Assembly (NCBI GenBank): GCA_015489285.1
Contig: WGAA01000133.1
Location: forward strand, 1-8,649
Length of the DNA stretch: 8,649 nucleotides
Source of the DNA: Anaerolineae bacterium
GTDB taxonomy: Bacteria > Chloroflexota > Anaerolineae > JAADDB01
Direction: 5' to 3'
A model generated the notes under the pieces. The model was not told the origin of the DNA and made no database searches. It was given only the letters and a program-made list of their open reading frames with translations. Of the stretch, positions 1 to 6,116 are shown piece after piece. The position numbers and the translations under genes were made by a program. Within the stretch, counting starts at the first letter, position 1. Each line of letters starts with the position of its first letter.

Positions 1-284
1 AGCGCGAAGATGCTCACCCCGGCCGCGGCCAAGGGAGCAGCCAGGGCCAACAGGATACCCACCTCCTCGAAAGGAAGGGGGCCCTGCACCTTCAACGCGC
101 GCCACCCGTGCGCCGCGCGCACCCCCGTCGGCACCCGCTCCGTCGGGCACAGGAGGGAAAGCTCCTCCTCGGTGCGCACCACCGCGAAGAAGGCCCCCGA
201 CATGGCCCACGCGGGCACGGGTTCACCGGGCTCCAAGCGGCATATGCTGAGGGGAATGGGTAACACGCGAACACGAACCTTCAT
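1..284 (-). CDS. ACT-domain protein, N-terminal part (runs off window)
   Basis: Only the first 94 codons are in the window; the frame is open to the left edge, so the C-terminus is missing. The start is an ATG at 284-282. The translation begins MKVRVRVLPI, has PVPAWAMSGAFFAVVRT at about residues 22-38 and SLLCPTERVP at about 43-52, and ends in an Ala-rich stretch followed by GVSIFA (89-94). This pattern matches the small stand-alone ACT-domain proteins (COG3603-like, usually about 130 residues). Their C-terminal half, with the typical aspartate/tyrosine-rich ACT strand, would lie outside the window. Such proteins are thought to bind amino acids, but their role is mostly unknown. The ribosome-binding site is weak (GGCGG, 10 nt before ATG). 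A strong hairpin ends 20 nt upstream, leaving almost no room for a separate promoter, so the gene is either expressed by read-through from the aminotransferase at 353-1702 or driven from within that gene. Confidence 0.8.
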   Translation of the reverse strand, partial: MKVRVRVLPIPLSICRLEPGEPVPAWAMSGAFFAVVRTEEELSLLCPTERVPTGVRAAHGWRALKVQGPLPFEEVGILLALAAPLAAAGVSIFA

Positions 285-304
285 GGCTATGTTGCCGCCA
301 AAGG

Positions 305-343
305 CCCAGACTTCCGAAGTACTCAAGACTTCGGAAGTCTGGG
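305..343 (-). terminator. Perfect 16-bp stem, 7-nt loop, no T-tract
   Basis: The arms CCCAGACTTCCGAAGT (305-320) and ACTTCGGAAGTCTGGG (328-343) are perfectly complementary around the loop ACTCAAG (321-327). The hairpin starts 9 nt after the stop codon of the aminotransferase at 353-1702 and ends 20 nt before the ATG of the ACT-domain gene. Reading leftwards it is followed only by CCTTTGG, so it lacks the T-tract of a classic intrinsic terminator. Each arm is itself nearly palindromic (ACTTC-N-GAAGT), so alternative small hairpins or a protein-binding site are possible. It could be a T-less terminator, an attenuator controlling read-through into the ACT gene, or an mRNA 3'-end stabiliser. The structure is certain; the function is inferred. 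Confidence 0.65.
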
Positions 344-352
344 ACAGGCGCC

Positions 353-1702
353 TTATTCCACCAGGAGGTGTCCCTCGACGATGTAGGGACGCTTCTTGGT
401 CAGCGCTTTGACCGCGTCCTCGAACACGTTCAGCGTCTCGTCGATGACCGCGTCGTCGTGGCTGTAGGAGAGGAACCAGGGCTCCCGGTCATCCACGTCG
501 GGCAGGACCCCGCGCTCGATGAGTTCCATGACCAGGTACTGATACGCGACTTCGTCCGCGTCCTGGTAATCGCGGAAATCGTACGGCTCCGTGTCCCGTC
601 CGAGGAGGACGCCGAACATGGCAGGGACGCCGGTGAGCACGTGCGGGATGCCGGCCCGGGTCAGGATCTCGTCGATGCCCTGCATCAGCCGCTTCCCCCG
701 CTTCGCGATGGTCTCCAACACCGGCTCCGTCTCCAACATCTCCAGGGTCGCGTTGGCCGCCGCGGTGCCCACCACGTTTCCACTGTACGTACCGCCCAGG
801 GCCACCTGGCCGGGTTCCACCACGCTCATGACCTCCTCCTTGCCCCCAATGGCGGCAATCGGGAACCCGTTCCCCAGGGCCTTGGCGTAGGTGACCAGAT
901 CGGCCTTCACCCCGAAGTACTCCTGGGCTCCCCCGTTGGCGATGCGGAACCCCGTCTTCACCTCGTCGAAGATGAGGACGATCTCGTACTTATCGCAGAG
1001 CTCCCGGATGAGCTCCAGCCACCCCGGACGGGGCATTACCGCGCCCGCGTTCCCCAGGATGGGCTCCACGATGATGGCCGCCAGGTCCGCCCAGGACTCC
1101 TTCACCGTCTTCTCCAGCATCTTGAAGTCGTTGTAAGGCACGTTGTACACGTACTGCTGGATATCCTCGGGGATGCCCGAACTGGCCTGGACGTTGATGG
1201 GGCTCTTGCGGGCACCGAGGACGCCGCGCGGGGCCGAAGCCGTGCTGAAGAGGACATAATCGTGCATCCCGTGGTATTGCCCCTCGAACTTGATGAACCC
1301 TTCCCGGTCCGTGTAAGCCCGGGCAATGCGCAACGCGTGCATCGTTGCCTCGGTCCCCGTGTTCGTCAAGCGGACCTTATCCACCCCCGTCATGCGGGTA
1401 ATGCGCTTGGCCAGCTCGATCTCCAGAGGCGTGGTCCACGCGAAGAGCGTCCCGTTGCGGATCTCCTTGGCCACCCGATCGACCACCGAGGGGTAGGCAT
1501 GACCGAGAATGATGGGGCCGAAGCCCAGGCGGTAATCGATGTAGCGGTTCTCATCCGCATCCCAGATGTAAGGTCCCTGGCCCCGAGTAACGACCAGCGT
1601 GTACTCATCTCCCCAATAGCGGAAGTTGGAGTTCACGCCGAAAGGTATGTATTTCTTCGCCTCCTGGAAGAGCTGTAACGTCTTTTCCAGCTTCGGACTC
1701 AT
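353..1702 (-). CDS. Class-III PLP aminotransferase, glutamate-1-semialdehyde aminomutase-like
   Basis: A 449-residue, fold-type I PLP enzyme. Visible family marks are FGVNS near the N-terminus (21-25), NTGTEATMHALRIAR (114-128, phosphate-binding region), FEGQYHGMHD (139-148), IFDEVKTGFR (244-253, with D246 expected to contact the PLP pyridine nitrogen) and TYAKALGNG (271-279, with K274 the expected Schiff-base lysine). GVNS, TGTEATM and YAKALGNG place it in the HemL (glutamate-1-semialdehyde 2,1-aminomutase) subfamily, usually about 430 residues. No other heme gene is nearby and the neighbours handle amino acids, so an aminotransferase, aminomutase or racemase acting on another amino acid is at least as likely as a role in tetrapyrrole synthesis. 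The start is well supported: AAGGAGG (1711-1717) lies 8 nt before ATG. A 470-bp gap upstream suggests its own promoter, and a strong hairpin follows the TAA stop. The substrate is unknown. Confidence 0.9.
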   Translation of the reverse strand: MSPKLEKTLQLFQEAKKYIPFGVNSNFRYWGDEYTLVVTRGQGPYIWDADENRYIDYRLGFGPIILGHAYPSVVDRVAKEIRNGTLFAWTTPLEIELAKRITRMTGVDKVRLTNTGTEATMHALRIARAYTDREGFIKFEGQYHGMHDYVLFSTASAPRGVLGARKSPINVQASSGIPEDIQQYVYNVPYNDFKMLEKTVKESWADLAAIIVEPILGNAGAVMPRPGWLELIRELCDKYEIVLIFDEVKTGFRIANGGAQEYFGVKADLVTYAKALGNGFPIAAIGGKEEVMSVVEPGQVALGGTYSGNVVGTAAANATLEMLETEPVLETIAKRGKRLMQGIDEILTRAGIPHVLTGVPAMFGVLLGRDTEPYDFRDYQDADEVAYQYLVMELIERGVLPDVDDREPWFLSYSHDDAVIDETLNVFEDAVKALTKKRPYIVEGHLLVE

Positions 1703-1710
1703 GATGCTTT

Positions 1711-1717
1711 CCTCCTT
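1711..1717 (-). promoter_or_regulatory. Ribosome-binding site AAGGAGG for the aminotransferase at 353-1702
   Basis: AAGGAGG on the minus strand, 8 nt before the ATG at 1702. It fixes that start and rules out upstream in-frame extension as the main start. Confidence 0.85.
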
Positions 1718-2129
1718 TTTCTGGATTTAGGTATAGCTTCTGGCAACGCATGTAGCGAATATGAAAGGGGTCTCCTCCGTGCCGCGTCCGTGTGGGATAG
1801 GTGGACGCCCCTCCCACGCCACGTGAGAAGAACCGGACGAAGGGAGGACGCGCGGCGGGATCGCCGACTTCGACCGGGGACCAGAACCCACGTACTCCGG
1901 ACGCGGTCCGCCTGCCCCGCGTGCGCGATAGGACGTGTTCGTTGGAGAAATCCGGTGGGACGTCAGACGGGAGCCATCAGGGGAACATCTGGGGGGATGC
2001 CCGCGGTGAATGCGACAACACGCCACCCCAGCGCCTGGGCGCGCCAGGGACTCAGGGTAGGAACATACGCTTGGCTACTCTCTCTGTTGCCTTCACTGTC
2101 CATGATCGGCCTCCACTCCACGAGCAGGC

Positions 2130-2162
2130 CCACCGGAGGATCCTGCGTGAATCCTCCGGTGG
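2130..2162 (-). terminator. 12-bp GC-rich hairpin after the dehydrogenase gene
   Basis: The arms CCACCGGAGGAT (2130-2141) and ATCCTCCGGTGG (2151-2162) pair perfectly around a 9-nt loop (2142-2150). The hairpin starts 9 nt after the TGA stop of the saccharopine dehydrogenase-family gene and lies at the beginning of a long gene-free stretch, where the end of the ABC-transporter operon would be expected. No T-tract follows in the direction of transcription (GCCTGCTCG), so it would be an atypical, stem-only terminator or a 3'-end processing barrier. The structure is directly visible; the terminator role is inferred from position. Confidence 0.65.
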
Positions 2163-2171
2163 ACTCACACC

Positions 2172-3332
2172 TCAAGCAATTGGACCTACCTCGACAATTT
2201 CCTCGGTTACTATGATACCCCGCCGGGCCAATTCGGCAAAAAACGGCTCCGCGGGAAACGCCTGTTCCGGTGGCAACACCCCCACGCCCAACGTCTTCCC
2301 GTGGGCGATGAGCTGCGCGCCGATGGAAAGGGGAATCCCCACGTTCTTGAAATACGCGGACTCCCCACCCCACTCCTCCTGGGGAGGATGCTGATTCCGG
2401 AAAGTGCACTTCACCTGCCGTCCGTTACGCTCCCCCAGGACCTCCACGACCAGGCCGTAAGCCCACACGGGGTTTTCCTTACAGATGGGGAGATGCCAGA
2501 GAATATCGCGCACCGCGTCGATGGCCGCCATCTCCTGCCCCTGGATTCGGACGGGCGTCGTCGTCAACATGCCCGCGCGCATGAGCGCGCCCATCAAATC
2601 CATGACATGAGGGGGGAAACAGCCCCGTACGGCCGCGCGCCGCAATCCCGGATAGGAGTGGGGCAATGTGTTCGCCTCGTCGTGGGGCACATAGTACACC
2701 TTTTGCTCCCCGATGAGGTCGTGGAAGCGGACCACCTTTTCGCCGGACATGGGCGGTGCGGGGTGCCACTTCCCGTCCTCGTAGTACACCTCCTGCCGCT
2801 CCTCCCCTTCCGGGTTGAACTCCCACAACGTCGTCTGGAGGAGTCCGGGGGAAGGGGCCAGGCTGCGGAATGCGGCGAAGTAAATGTCCACGGACTCGAT
2901 GCGGTCCAGCAGCTCGGCCGCGCGGCGTACCATCATGTTCGTCGTGCCCGGCGTCGCGCCCACACCGGGGACGAAGATCATCCCCTTTCTCGCGGCCTCC
3001 TCGTGCAGGGCGAACTGGGGATCGTCGCTGGAAAGGTCCAGGCCGTTGACGCCGACCTCCACGCACACCTTGTTGACCACGTAATCGTACTTATAGGGGA
3101 GGCCGTTGACGACCACGTCGAATTGGGGGAACACCTTGCGCATCGCGTCTTCGTCATTCGCGTCGAAGAACATGACCTTGACCCGCGGGTCGTTCAACTC
3201 CGCGGCCAACGCCTCTCCTGCCTCGACGTCGTACTCCGCGATGACGATCTCCTCGAAATCGCTGTAGCGGGACAGATCGCGCGTCGCCTCCTTGGCGACC
3301 GCCCCTGCACCACCTAAGACAATCGCTCGCAT
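2172..3332 (-). CDS. Saccharopine dehydrogenase / lysine 6-dehydrogenase-family oxidoreductase
   Basis: A 386-residue cytosolic NAD(P)-dependent enzyme. The N-terminal Rossmann domain opens with MRAIVLGGAGAVAKEATRDL; the dinucleotide-binding glycines are at residues 7-10. An acidic residue follows the second strand (IAEYD, 31-35). VVNGLPY (74-80) and VPGVGATPGTTNMM (121-134) correspond to the strand and PG loop of this family. The C-terminal part (VGIPLSIGAQ, then GVLPPEQAFP) closes the substrate domain as in lysine 6-dehydrogenases, which are of similar length and oxidise the lysine epsilon-amine to Δ1-piperideine-6-carboxylate. Saccharopine, carboxynorspermidine and related imine/opine-type substrates remain possible. 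I chose the ATG at 3332, not the ATG at 3341, because AAGGAGG (3342-3348) abuts the first ATG and is correctly spaced (9 nt) only for the second. It is the last gene of the transporter operon, 54 nt after the cyclodeaminase-family gene, with a hairpin just downstream. Confidence 0.88.
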   Translation of the reverse strand: MRAIVLGGAGAVAKEATRDLSRYSDFEEIVIAEYDVEAGEALAAELNDPRVKVMFFDANDEDAMRKVFPQFDVVVNGLPYKYDYVVNKVCVEVGVNGLDLSSDDPQFALHEEAARKGMIFVPGVGATPGTTNMMVRRAAELLDRIESVDIYFAAFRSLAPSPGLLQTTLWEFNPEGEERQEVYYEDGKWHPAPPMSGEKVVRFHDLIGEQKVYYVPHDEANTLPHSYPGLRRAAVRGCFPPHVMDLMGALMRAGMLTTTPVRIQGQEMAAIDAVRDILWHLPICKENPVWAYGLVVEVLGERNGRQVKCTFRNQHPPQEEWGGESAYFKNVGIPLSIGAQLIAHGKTLGVGVLPPEQAFPAEPFFAELARRGIIVTEEIVEVGPIA

Positions 3333-3341
3333 AGAAAACAT

Positions 3342-3348
3342 CCTCCTT
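3342..3348 (-). promoter_or_regulatory. Ribosome-binding site that decides between two ATGs
   Basis: AAGGAGG on the minus strand is directly adjacent (0 nt) to an ATG at 3341 and 9 nt from a second in-frame ATG at 3332. The spacing selects the second, shortening the protein by three residues (MFS). The Rossmann strand MRAIVLGG beginning at the second ATG agrees with this. Confidence 0.8.
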
Positions 3349-3372
3349 GAATTGAATTTTTTGGTACGGCTC

Positions 3373-3386
3373 CCCGGACCTCCGGG
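3373..3386 (-). other. Small GC hairpin right after a stop codon
   Basis: CCCGG (3373-3377) and CCGGG (3382-3386) form a 5-bp stem with a 4-nt loop, immediately after the TGA stop of the cyclodeaminase-family gene and before the A/T-rich leader of the dehydrogenase gene. No T-tract follows it in the direction of transcription. It may be a weak attenuator or an mRNA boundary; a 5-bp GC stem can also occur by chance in such GC-rich DNA. Confidence 0.3.
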
Positions 3387-4382
3387 TCACTCCGCGGCCC
3401 CGTGGGGGGCGATCTCACGGCCCAATCCCTTGGCCCGGGCCCGCCGGTACACTTCGGGGAGAATGGCCGCGTACTCTCCCCAGATGCCCAGCGCGATGTA
3501 GACGATGATCTCCTCCGGCCCTTCCCGACCGGGCCGTCGGCCGGCCACGATGTCCGGCCACTCCGCGTGCACCCGATCCGGACCAAACCGACCTTCCGCG
3601 ATGAGCTGCTTCAACTCCGGGACCCGAGGCGCCACATACTTCCACCGGTCCACCACCACCTTGTGGGCCCGGGTGATCACCTCGGGCTGGATCTCCTGAT
3701 AAGACCCCAGCTTGGCCAGGAAGACCCCCGGCTTGAGCCATTCCCACTCCACCAGGGGCTGATCCCCCGTGGTGACGGTCACGATGATGTCCGCAGCCCG
3801 AACGGCCCGTTCCCGTTCCTCCAGAGGGACGGGTTCCACGGGGAAGCCGAGCTCCGGTTCCAGCTCCGCCGCGTAGGCTCGAGCCGCCTCCGGCCGGATG
3901 TCCAGGATGTAGGCCCTTTCCGGGCGAAAGCGGGTCGCCAGCGCGCGCAAGTGCATCCGGCCCAACGTGCCCGCGCCGAAAATCGTCACCACCTTCGAGT
4001 CCTTGCGGGCCAGCCACTGGGCCGTGACCGTCGTCGACGCGCCCGTCTTCAACGCGGTCACCCATTCGGCCTCCATGTAGGATACGGGCAATCCCGTCTG
4101 CGCGTCGAACAGGAGCACGACGGAGGACGTGGTTCCCACCCCAAAACGTTCGGGATTCTGGGGGAAGAAGGAGAAAGTCTTCACGTACGCGTACTCCTCC
4201 CCCTCCAGGTACCCGGCAAAGGGCTTGATGAAACCGTTCGTCCCCACGTTCATGTAGAACTTATCGCCGACGACCTTCCCCTCCGCGTCGGCACGGATGC
4301 CGATCTCAGCCAGGTCGACGGCTTCGGCAACGTCCAGCGTCTGGGCCACATCTTCATTGGTCAGATACCGTATCGACCCCAT
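3387..4382 (-). CDS. Ornithine cyclodeaminase/mu-crystallin-family NAD(P) enzyme, divergent active site
   Basis: A 331-residue protein of the family that includes ornithine cyclodeaminase, archaeal alanine dehydrogenase and ketimine reductases. Family marks are YVKTFSFFPQNPERFGVG (66-83, with K68 the expected substrate-binding lysine), LFDAQTGLPV (91-100), ALKTGAST (110-117), the Rossmann loop VVTIFGAGTLGRMHLRAL (131-148), and a C-terminal GIWGEYAA helix (299-306). The frame is open further upstream, but ATG at 4382 is preferred: it has AAGGAG (4391-4396) 8 nt upstream, and residues before it are Arg-rich and unlike the family. Against relatives recalled from memory, the usual LRTGA arginine is K112, the N-terminal carboxylate-binding arginine is probably K53, and the loop that normally carries the catalytic aspartate is about four residues shorter and reads GSYQEIQPEV (226-235). 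A true cyclodeaminase is therefore doubtful; an imine reductase or amino-acid dehydrogenase is more plausible. It lies 26 nt after the second permease gene. Confidence 0.87.
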   Translation of the reverse strand: MGSIRYLTNEDVAQTLDVAEAVDLAEIGIRADAEGKVVGDKFYMNVGTNGFIKPFAGYLEGEEYAYVKTFSFFPQNPERFGVGTTSSVVLLFDAQTGLPVSYMEAEWVTALKTGASTTVTAQWLARKDSKVVTIFGAGTLGRMHLRALATRFRPERAYILDIRPEAARAYAAELEPELGFPVEPVPLEERERAVRAADIIVTVTTGDQPLVEWEWLKPGVFLAKLGSYQEIQPEVITRAHKVVVDRWKYVAPRVPELKQLIAEGRFGPDRVHAEWPDIVAGRRPGREGPEEIIVYIALGIWGEYAAILPEVYRRARAKGLGREIAPHGAAE

Positions 4383-4390
4383 CCTTTCGT

Positions 4391-4396
4391 CTCCTT
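4391..4396 (-). promoter_or_regulatory. Ribosome-binding site AAGGAG setting the cyclodeaminase-family start
   Basis: AAGGAG lies 8 nt before the ATG at 4382, in the 26-nt gap after the upstream permease stop. It supports the 331-residue product over a version starting at 4544, which would overlap the permease gene by 136 nt and add a non-homologous Arg-rich leader. Confidence 0.8.
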
Positions 4397-4408
4397 CAGC
4401 ACACGGAT

Positions 4409-5212
4409 TTAGAAGAGAATGCCCTCGCCTTCGCCGCGACGGAGGCGCTCCCCCACGTACACGATGAGGATCTCCACCACGACGATGAGGCTGGAGATGG
4501 CGTTTATCACGGGCAGATTCTTGGCAAAACGAAGCGCGGACCACACCCAGATGGGGAAAGTCACCTGGGAACCGATGACAAAGTGAGTGACCACGAACGC
4601 GTCGAAAGACCAGCTGAAGGCGAAGATCCCCGCGGCGATGACCGCGGGCGCGATGATGGGAAGCGTCACCAGGCGGAACGTCTCCAGCGCGCTCGCGCCC
4701 AAATCCCGGGCCGCCTCCTCCAGGGACGGATCGAACTGGTGAAGGCGGGCCGCGACAATGACCGCCACCAGAGGCACATCAAAACTGATGTGGCTCAGGA
4801 TGACCGTGAAAAGGGATAAGGGCAGCTTGATCAGGTTGAAGAAGAGGAGGAGGGAAATCCCCAACAACAGCCAGGGCATGACCACGGGAATGGCGATGTA
4901 CCCCGTGAAGAGGGAACGTCCCTTGTAGCGGTACTTGGCCATCCCGTTGGCCGCCATGACCCCCAGGATGAGACTGAACACGGTGACGACCGCGGCCACC
5001 CACAGGGAGTTGAACAGGGCGTGGAGCAGATCCTCCCGGCTGAACGCAATCTTGTACCAGCGCAAGGTGAAGCCGTTCCAGGGCAGGCTCATGATCTTCG
5101 AATCGTTGAAGGAGAAGATGATAAGCAGGAGAATGGGCAAATAGATGAGGAAGGCCACGACCAGCGCCGTGTACAATCCCAGCCAGAAGGACGCTCGCTT
5201 CAGTCGACTCAC
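4409..5212 (-). CDS. ABC importer permease, PotC type
   Basis: A 267-residue integral membrane protein with six predicted hydrophobic helices (about residues 10-34, 69-90, 104-126, 131-155, 187-208 and 235-256). The cytoplasmic coupling loop that docks on the ATPase is clear: LEEAARDLGASALETFRLVTLP (164-185), the EAA motif with the conserved glycine. Length and the IFSFNDS segment (32-38) fit the PotC/YdcV side of spermidine/putrescine-type importers, which pair with a PotB-type partner, here the gene directly upstream. The start codon is GTG (5212-5210); AGGAGG (5219-5224) overlaps the upstream TAG stop and is spaced 6 nt from GTG, so translation is probably coupled to the previous gene. The transported substrate cannot be deduced. 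Confidence 0.93.
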   Translation of the reverse strand: MSRLKRASFWLGLYTALVVAFLIYLPILLLIIFSFNDSKIMSLPWNGFTLRWYKIAFSREDLLHALFNSLWVAAVVTVFSLILGVMAANGMAKYRYKGRSLFTGYIAIPVVMPWLLLGISLLLFFNLIKLPLSLFTVILSHISFDVPLVAVIVAARLHQFDPSLEEAARDLGASALETFRLVTLPIIAPAVIAAGIFAFSWSFDAFVVTHFVIGSQVTFPIWVWSALRFAKNLPVINAISSLIVVVEILIVYVGERLRRGEGEGILF

Positions 5213-5218
5213 GGTCTC

Positions 5219-5224
5219 CCTCCT
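5219..5224 (-). promoter_or_regulatory. Ribosome-binding site overlapping the upstream stop codon
   Basis: AGGAGG shares bases with the TAG stop (5225-5223) of the first permease gene and lies 6 nt before the GTG start of the second, consistent with re-initiation and fixed stoichiometry of the two permease subunits. Confidence 0.75.
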
Positions 5225-6116
5225 ACATGAGCTCTTCGATGCCCGAGATCTTGATGACCAGGGCCACGAGAACCAGGGTGACGAAGAGGAGGATGAACCC
5301 GATGGCAGAACCTAATCCCCAGTTCCCCGCGGCCAGGAATTGGGATTCGATGACGTTTCCCAGCATGTATCCCGACGGCCCGCCGACGATGGAGGGAATG
5401 GCAAATTCCCCCAGCATGGGGATATACACCAGGACGAAGGAGGCAAAGAGGCCGGGGACACTCAAGGGCAGGTATATGTAGCGGAACACATCCCACCGCC
5501 CCGCGCCCAGGTCCCGGGCTGCCTCCACGATCTCCGGGGGCACCCCCTTCAAGGCCACGTACACGGGAATGACCACGTAGGGGAGCCACTCGTGGATGAG
5601 CACGATCATCACGGCCGTACGGCTGTAGAGGAGGAAGCGGAGGGGCTCATCGATGAGCCCCAGGTACATGAGGGCCATGTTGATGATGCCGGAGCGGCCC
5701 AGGACGATCTTCCAGGCGTAGATGCGGATGAGGTAATTGATCTCCACGGGAATGATGAGCAGGTAAATGACCAAGGTGTCGTAGCGGCGCACCATCCGGG
5801 CCAGGAAGTAGGCAATGGGATAGCCCACGAGCACGAGGACGATCATCACCCCCGTGACGATGACGAAGGTGTTCCACAAGATGCGCAGGTAGGTGGGATT
5901 GCTCAGAAAGGCCCGGTAATTCTCCAGGGTAAACGCGGGCTCCAGGTGCATGAACCCGGACTTCCAGAAACTCATGATGAAGAGGAGCGCCATGGGCGCG
6001 TAGAAGAGGAGCAGCAGGTACACGAAGGGCGGGAACACGTTCAGGACCAGCCCCGCGTACTGCTGGATGGTGCGCCGCCAGCGTTCATAGCGGTAAGGTA
6101 TGGCCGCTGCTGTCAC
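5223..6116 (-). CDS. ABC importer permease, PotB type
   Basis: A 297-residue integral membrane protein. After a short basic N-terminus, hydrophobic helices lie at about residues 30-50, 82-107, 115-137, 166-188, 219-240 and 270-291. Periplasmic-side marks typical of the PotB/YdcU group include FTLENYRAFL (62-71). The EAA coupling motif is EIVEAARDLGAGRWDVFRYIYLPLSVPG (195-222), which binds the cleft of the ATPase. The start is GTG at 6116, overlapping the aminotransferase stop by four bases (GTGA), with AAAGGGG (6125-6131) 8 nt upstream inside the aminotransferase gene. This indicates translational coupling of a catabolic-type enzyme with a transporter subunit. It forms the heterodimeric channel with the permease that starts 10 nt downstream. 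Confidence 0.93.
   Translation of the reverse strand: MTAAAIPYRYERWRRTIQQYAGLVLNVFPPFVYLLLLFYAPMALLFIMSFWKSGFMHLEPAFTLENYRAFLSNPTYLRILWNTFVIVTGVMIVLVLVGYPIAYFLARMVRRYDTLVIYLLIIPVEINYLIRIYAWKIVLGRSGIINMALMYLGLIDEPLRFLLYSRTAVMIVLIHEWLPYVVIPVYVALKGVPPEIVEAARDLGAGRWDVFRYIYLPLSVPGLFASFVLVYIPMLGEFAIPSIVGGPSGYMLGNVIESQFLAAGNWGLGSAIGFILLFVTLVLVALVIKISGIEELM

Larger units (their letters stand above)
1703..2171. other. Intergenic region, about 470 bp, no convincing gene
   Basis: This stretch separates the hairpin-terminated operon on the right from the aminotransferase at 353-1702. Open frames here have no recognisable domain and no good ribosome-binding site. One minus-strand frame ending at 1963 could encode about 46 residues from an internal ATG (starting MDSEGNRESSQAYVP), but I do not recognise it. 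The region should hold the promoter of the aminotransferase. The best -10 candidate I see is TATACC on the minus strand (1730-1735), about 27 nt before the ATG, but only a poor -35 (TTCGCT, 1754-1759) sits 18 nt upstream, so I do not call it. The right end carries the hairpin at 2130-2162. Minor inverted repeats, such as GTGGGA/TCCCAC at 1792-1817, are too weak to interpret. Confidence 0.6.

Noticed and set aside
10..411. Plus-strand frame of 133 codons at the left edge
   Set aside because: It lies opposite the ACT-domain gene and crosses the 16-bp hairpin; the minus-strand reading has clear family similarity.
368..1678. Long plus-strand open frame (436 codons) opposite the HemL-like gene
   Set aside because: It mirrors a well-supported gene, its product is rich in His, Arg and Asp with no domain, and it has no ribosome-binding site. 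Long antisense frames are expected in GC-rich DNA.
1985..2040. Possible T-box-like element (GGGTGG ... ACCGCGGG on the minus strand)
   Set aside because: The two halves of the T-box motif are separated by about 14 nt instead of being nearly continuous, there is no following T-rich terminator, and the distance from an AGTA-like site is too short.
1801..2394. Plus-strand frame of 197 codons across the intergenic gap
   Set aside because: It runs into the dehydrogenase gene on the opposite strand, reads through the terminator-like hairpin, and is rich in Pro, Arg, Gly, Ser and Thr with no domain.
2301..4412. Plus-strand frames at 2301-3317 and 3402-4412 opposite the two dehydrogenase-type genes
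   Set aside because: No recognisable motifs and composition typical of antisense frames; the minus-strand genes have ribosome-binding sites and family motifs.
3387..4544. Longer version of the cyclodeaminase-family protein starting at 4544
   Set aside because: The extra 54 residues overlap the permease gene, are Arg-rich and unlike the family, while ATG at 4382 has a well-spaced ribosome-binding site.
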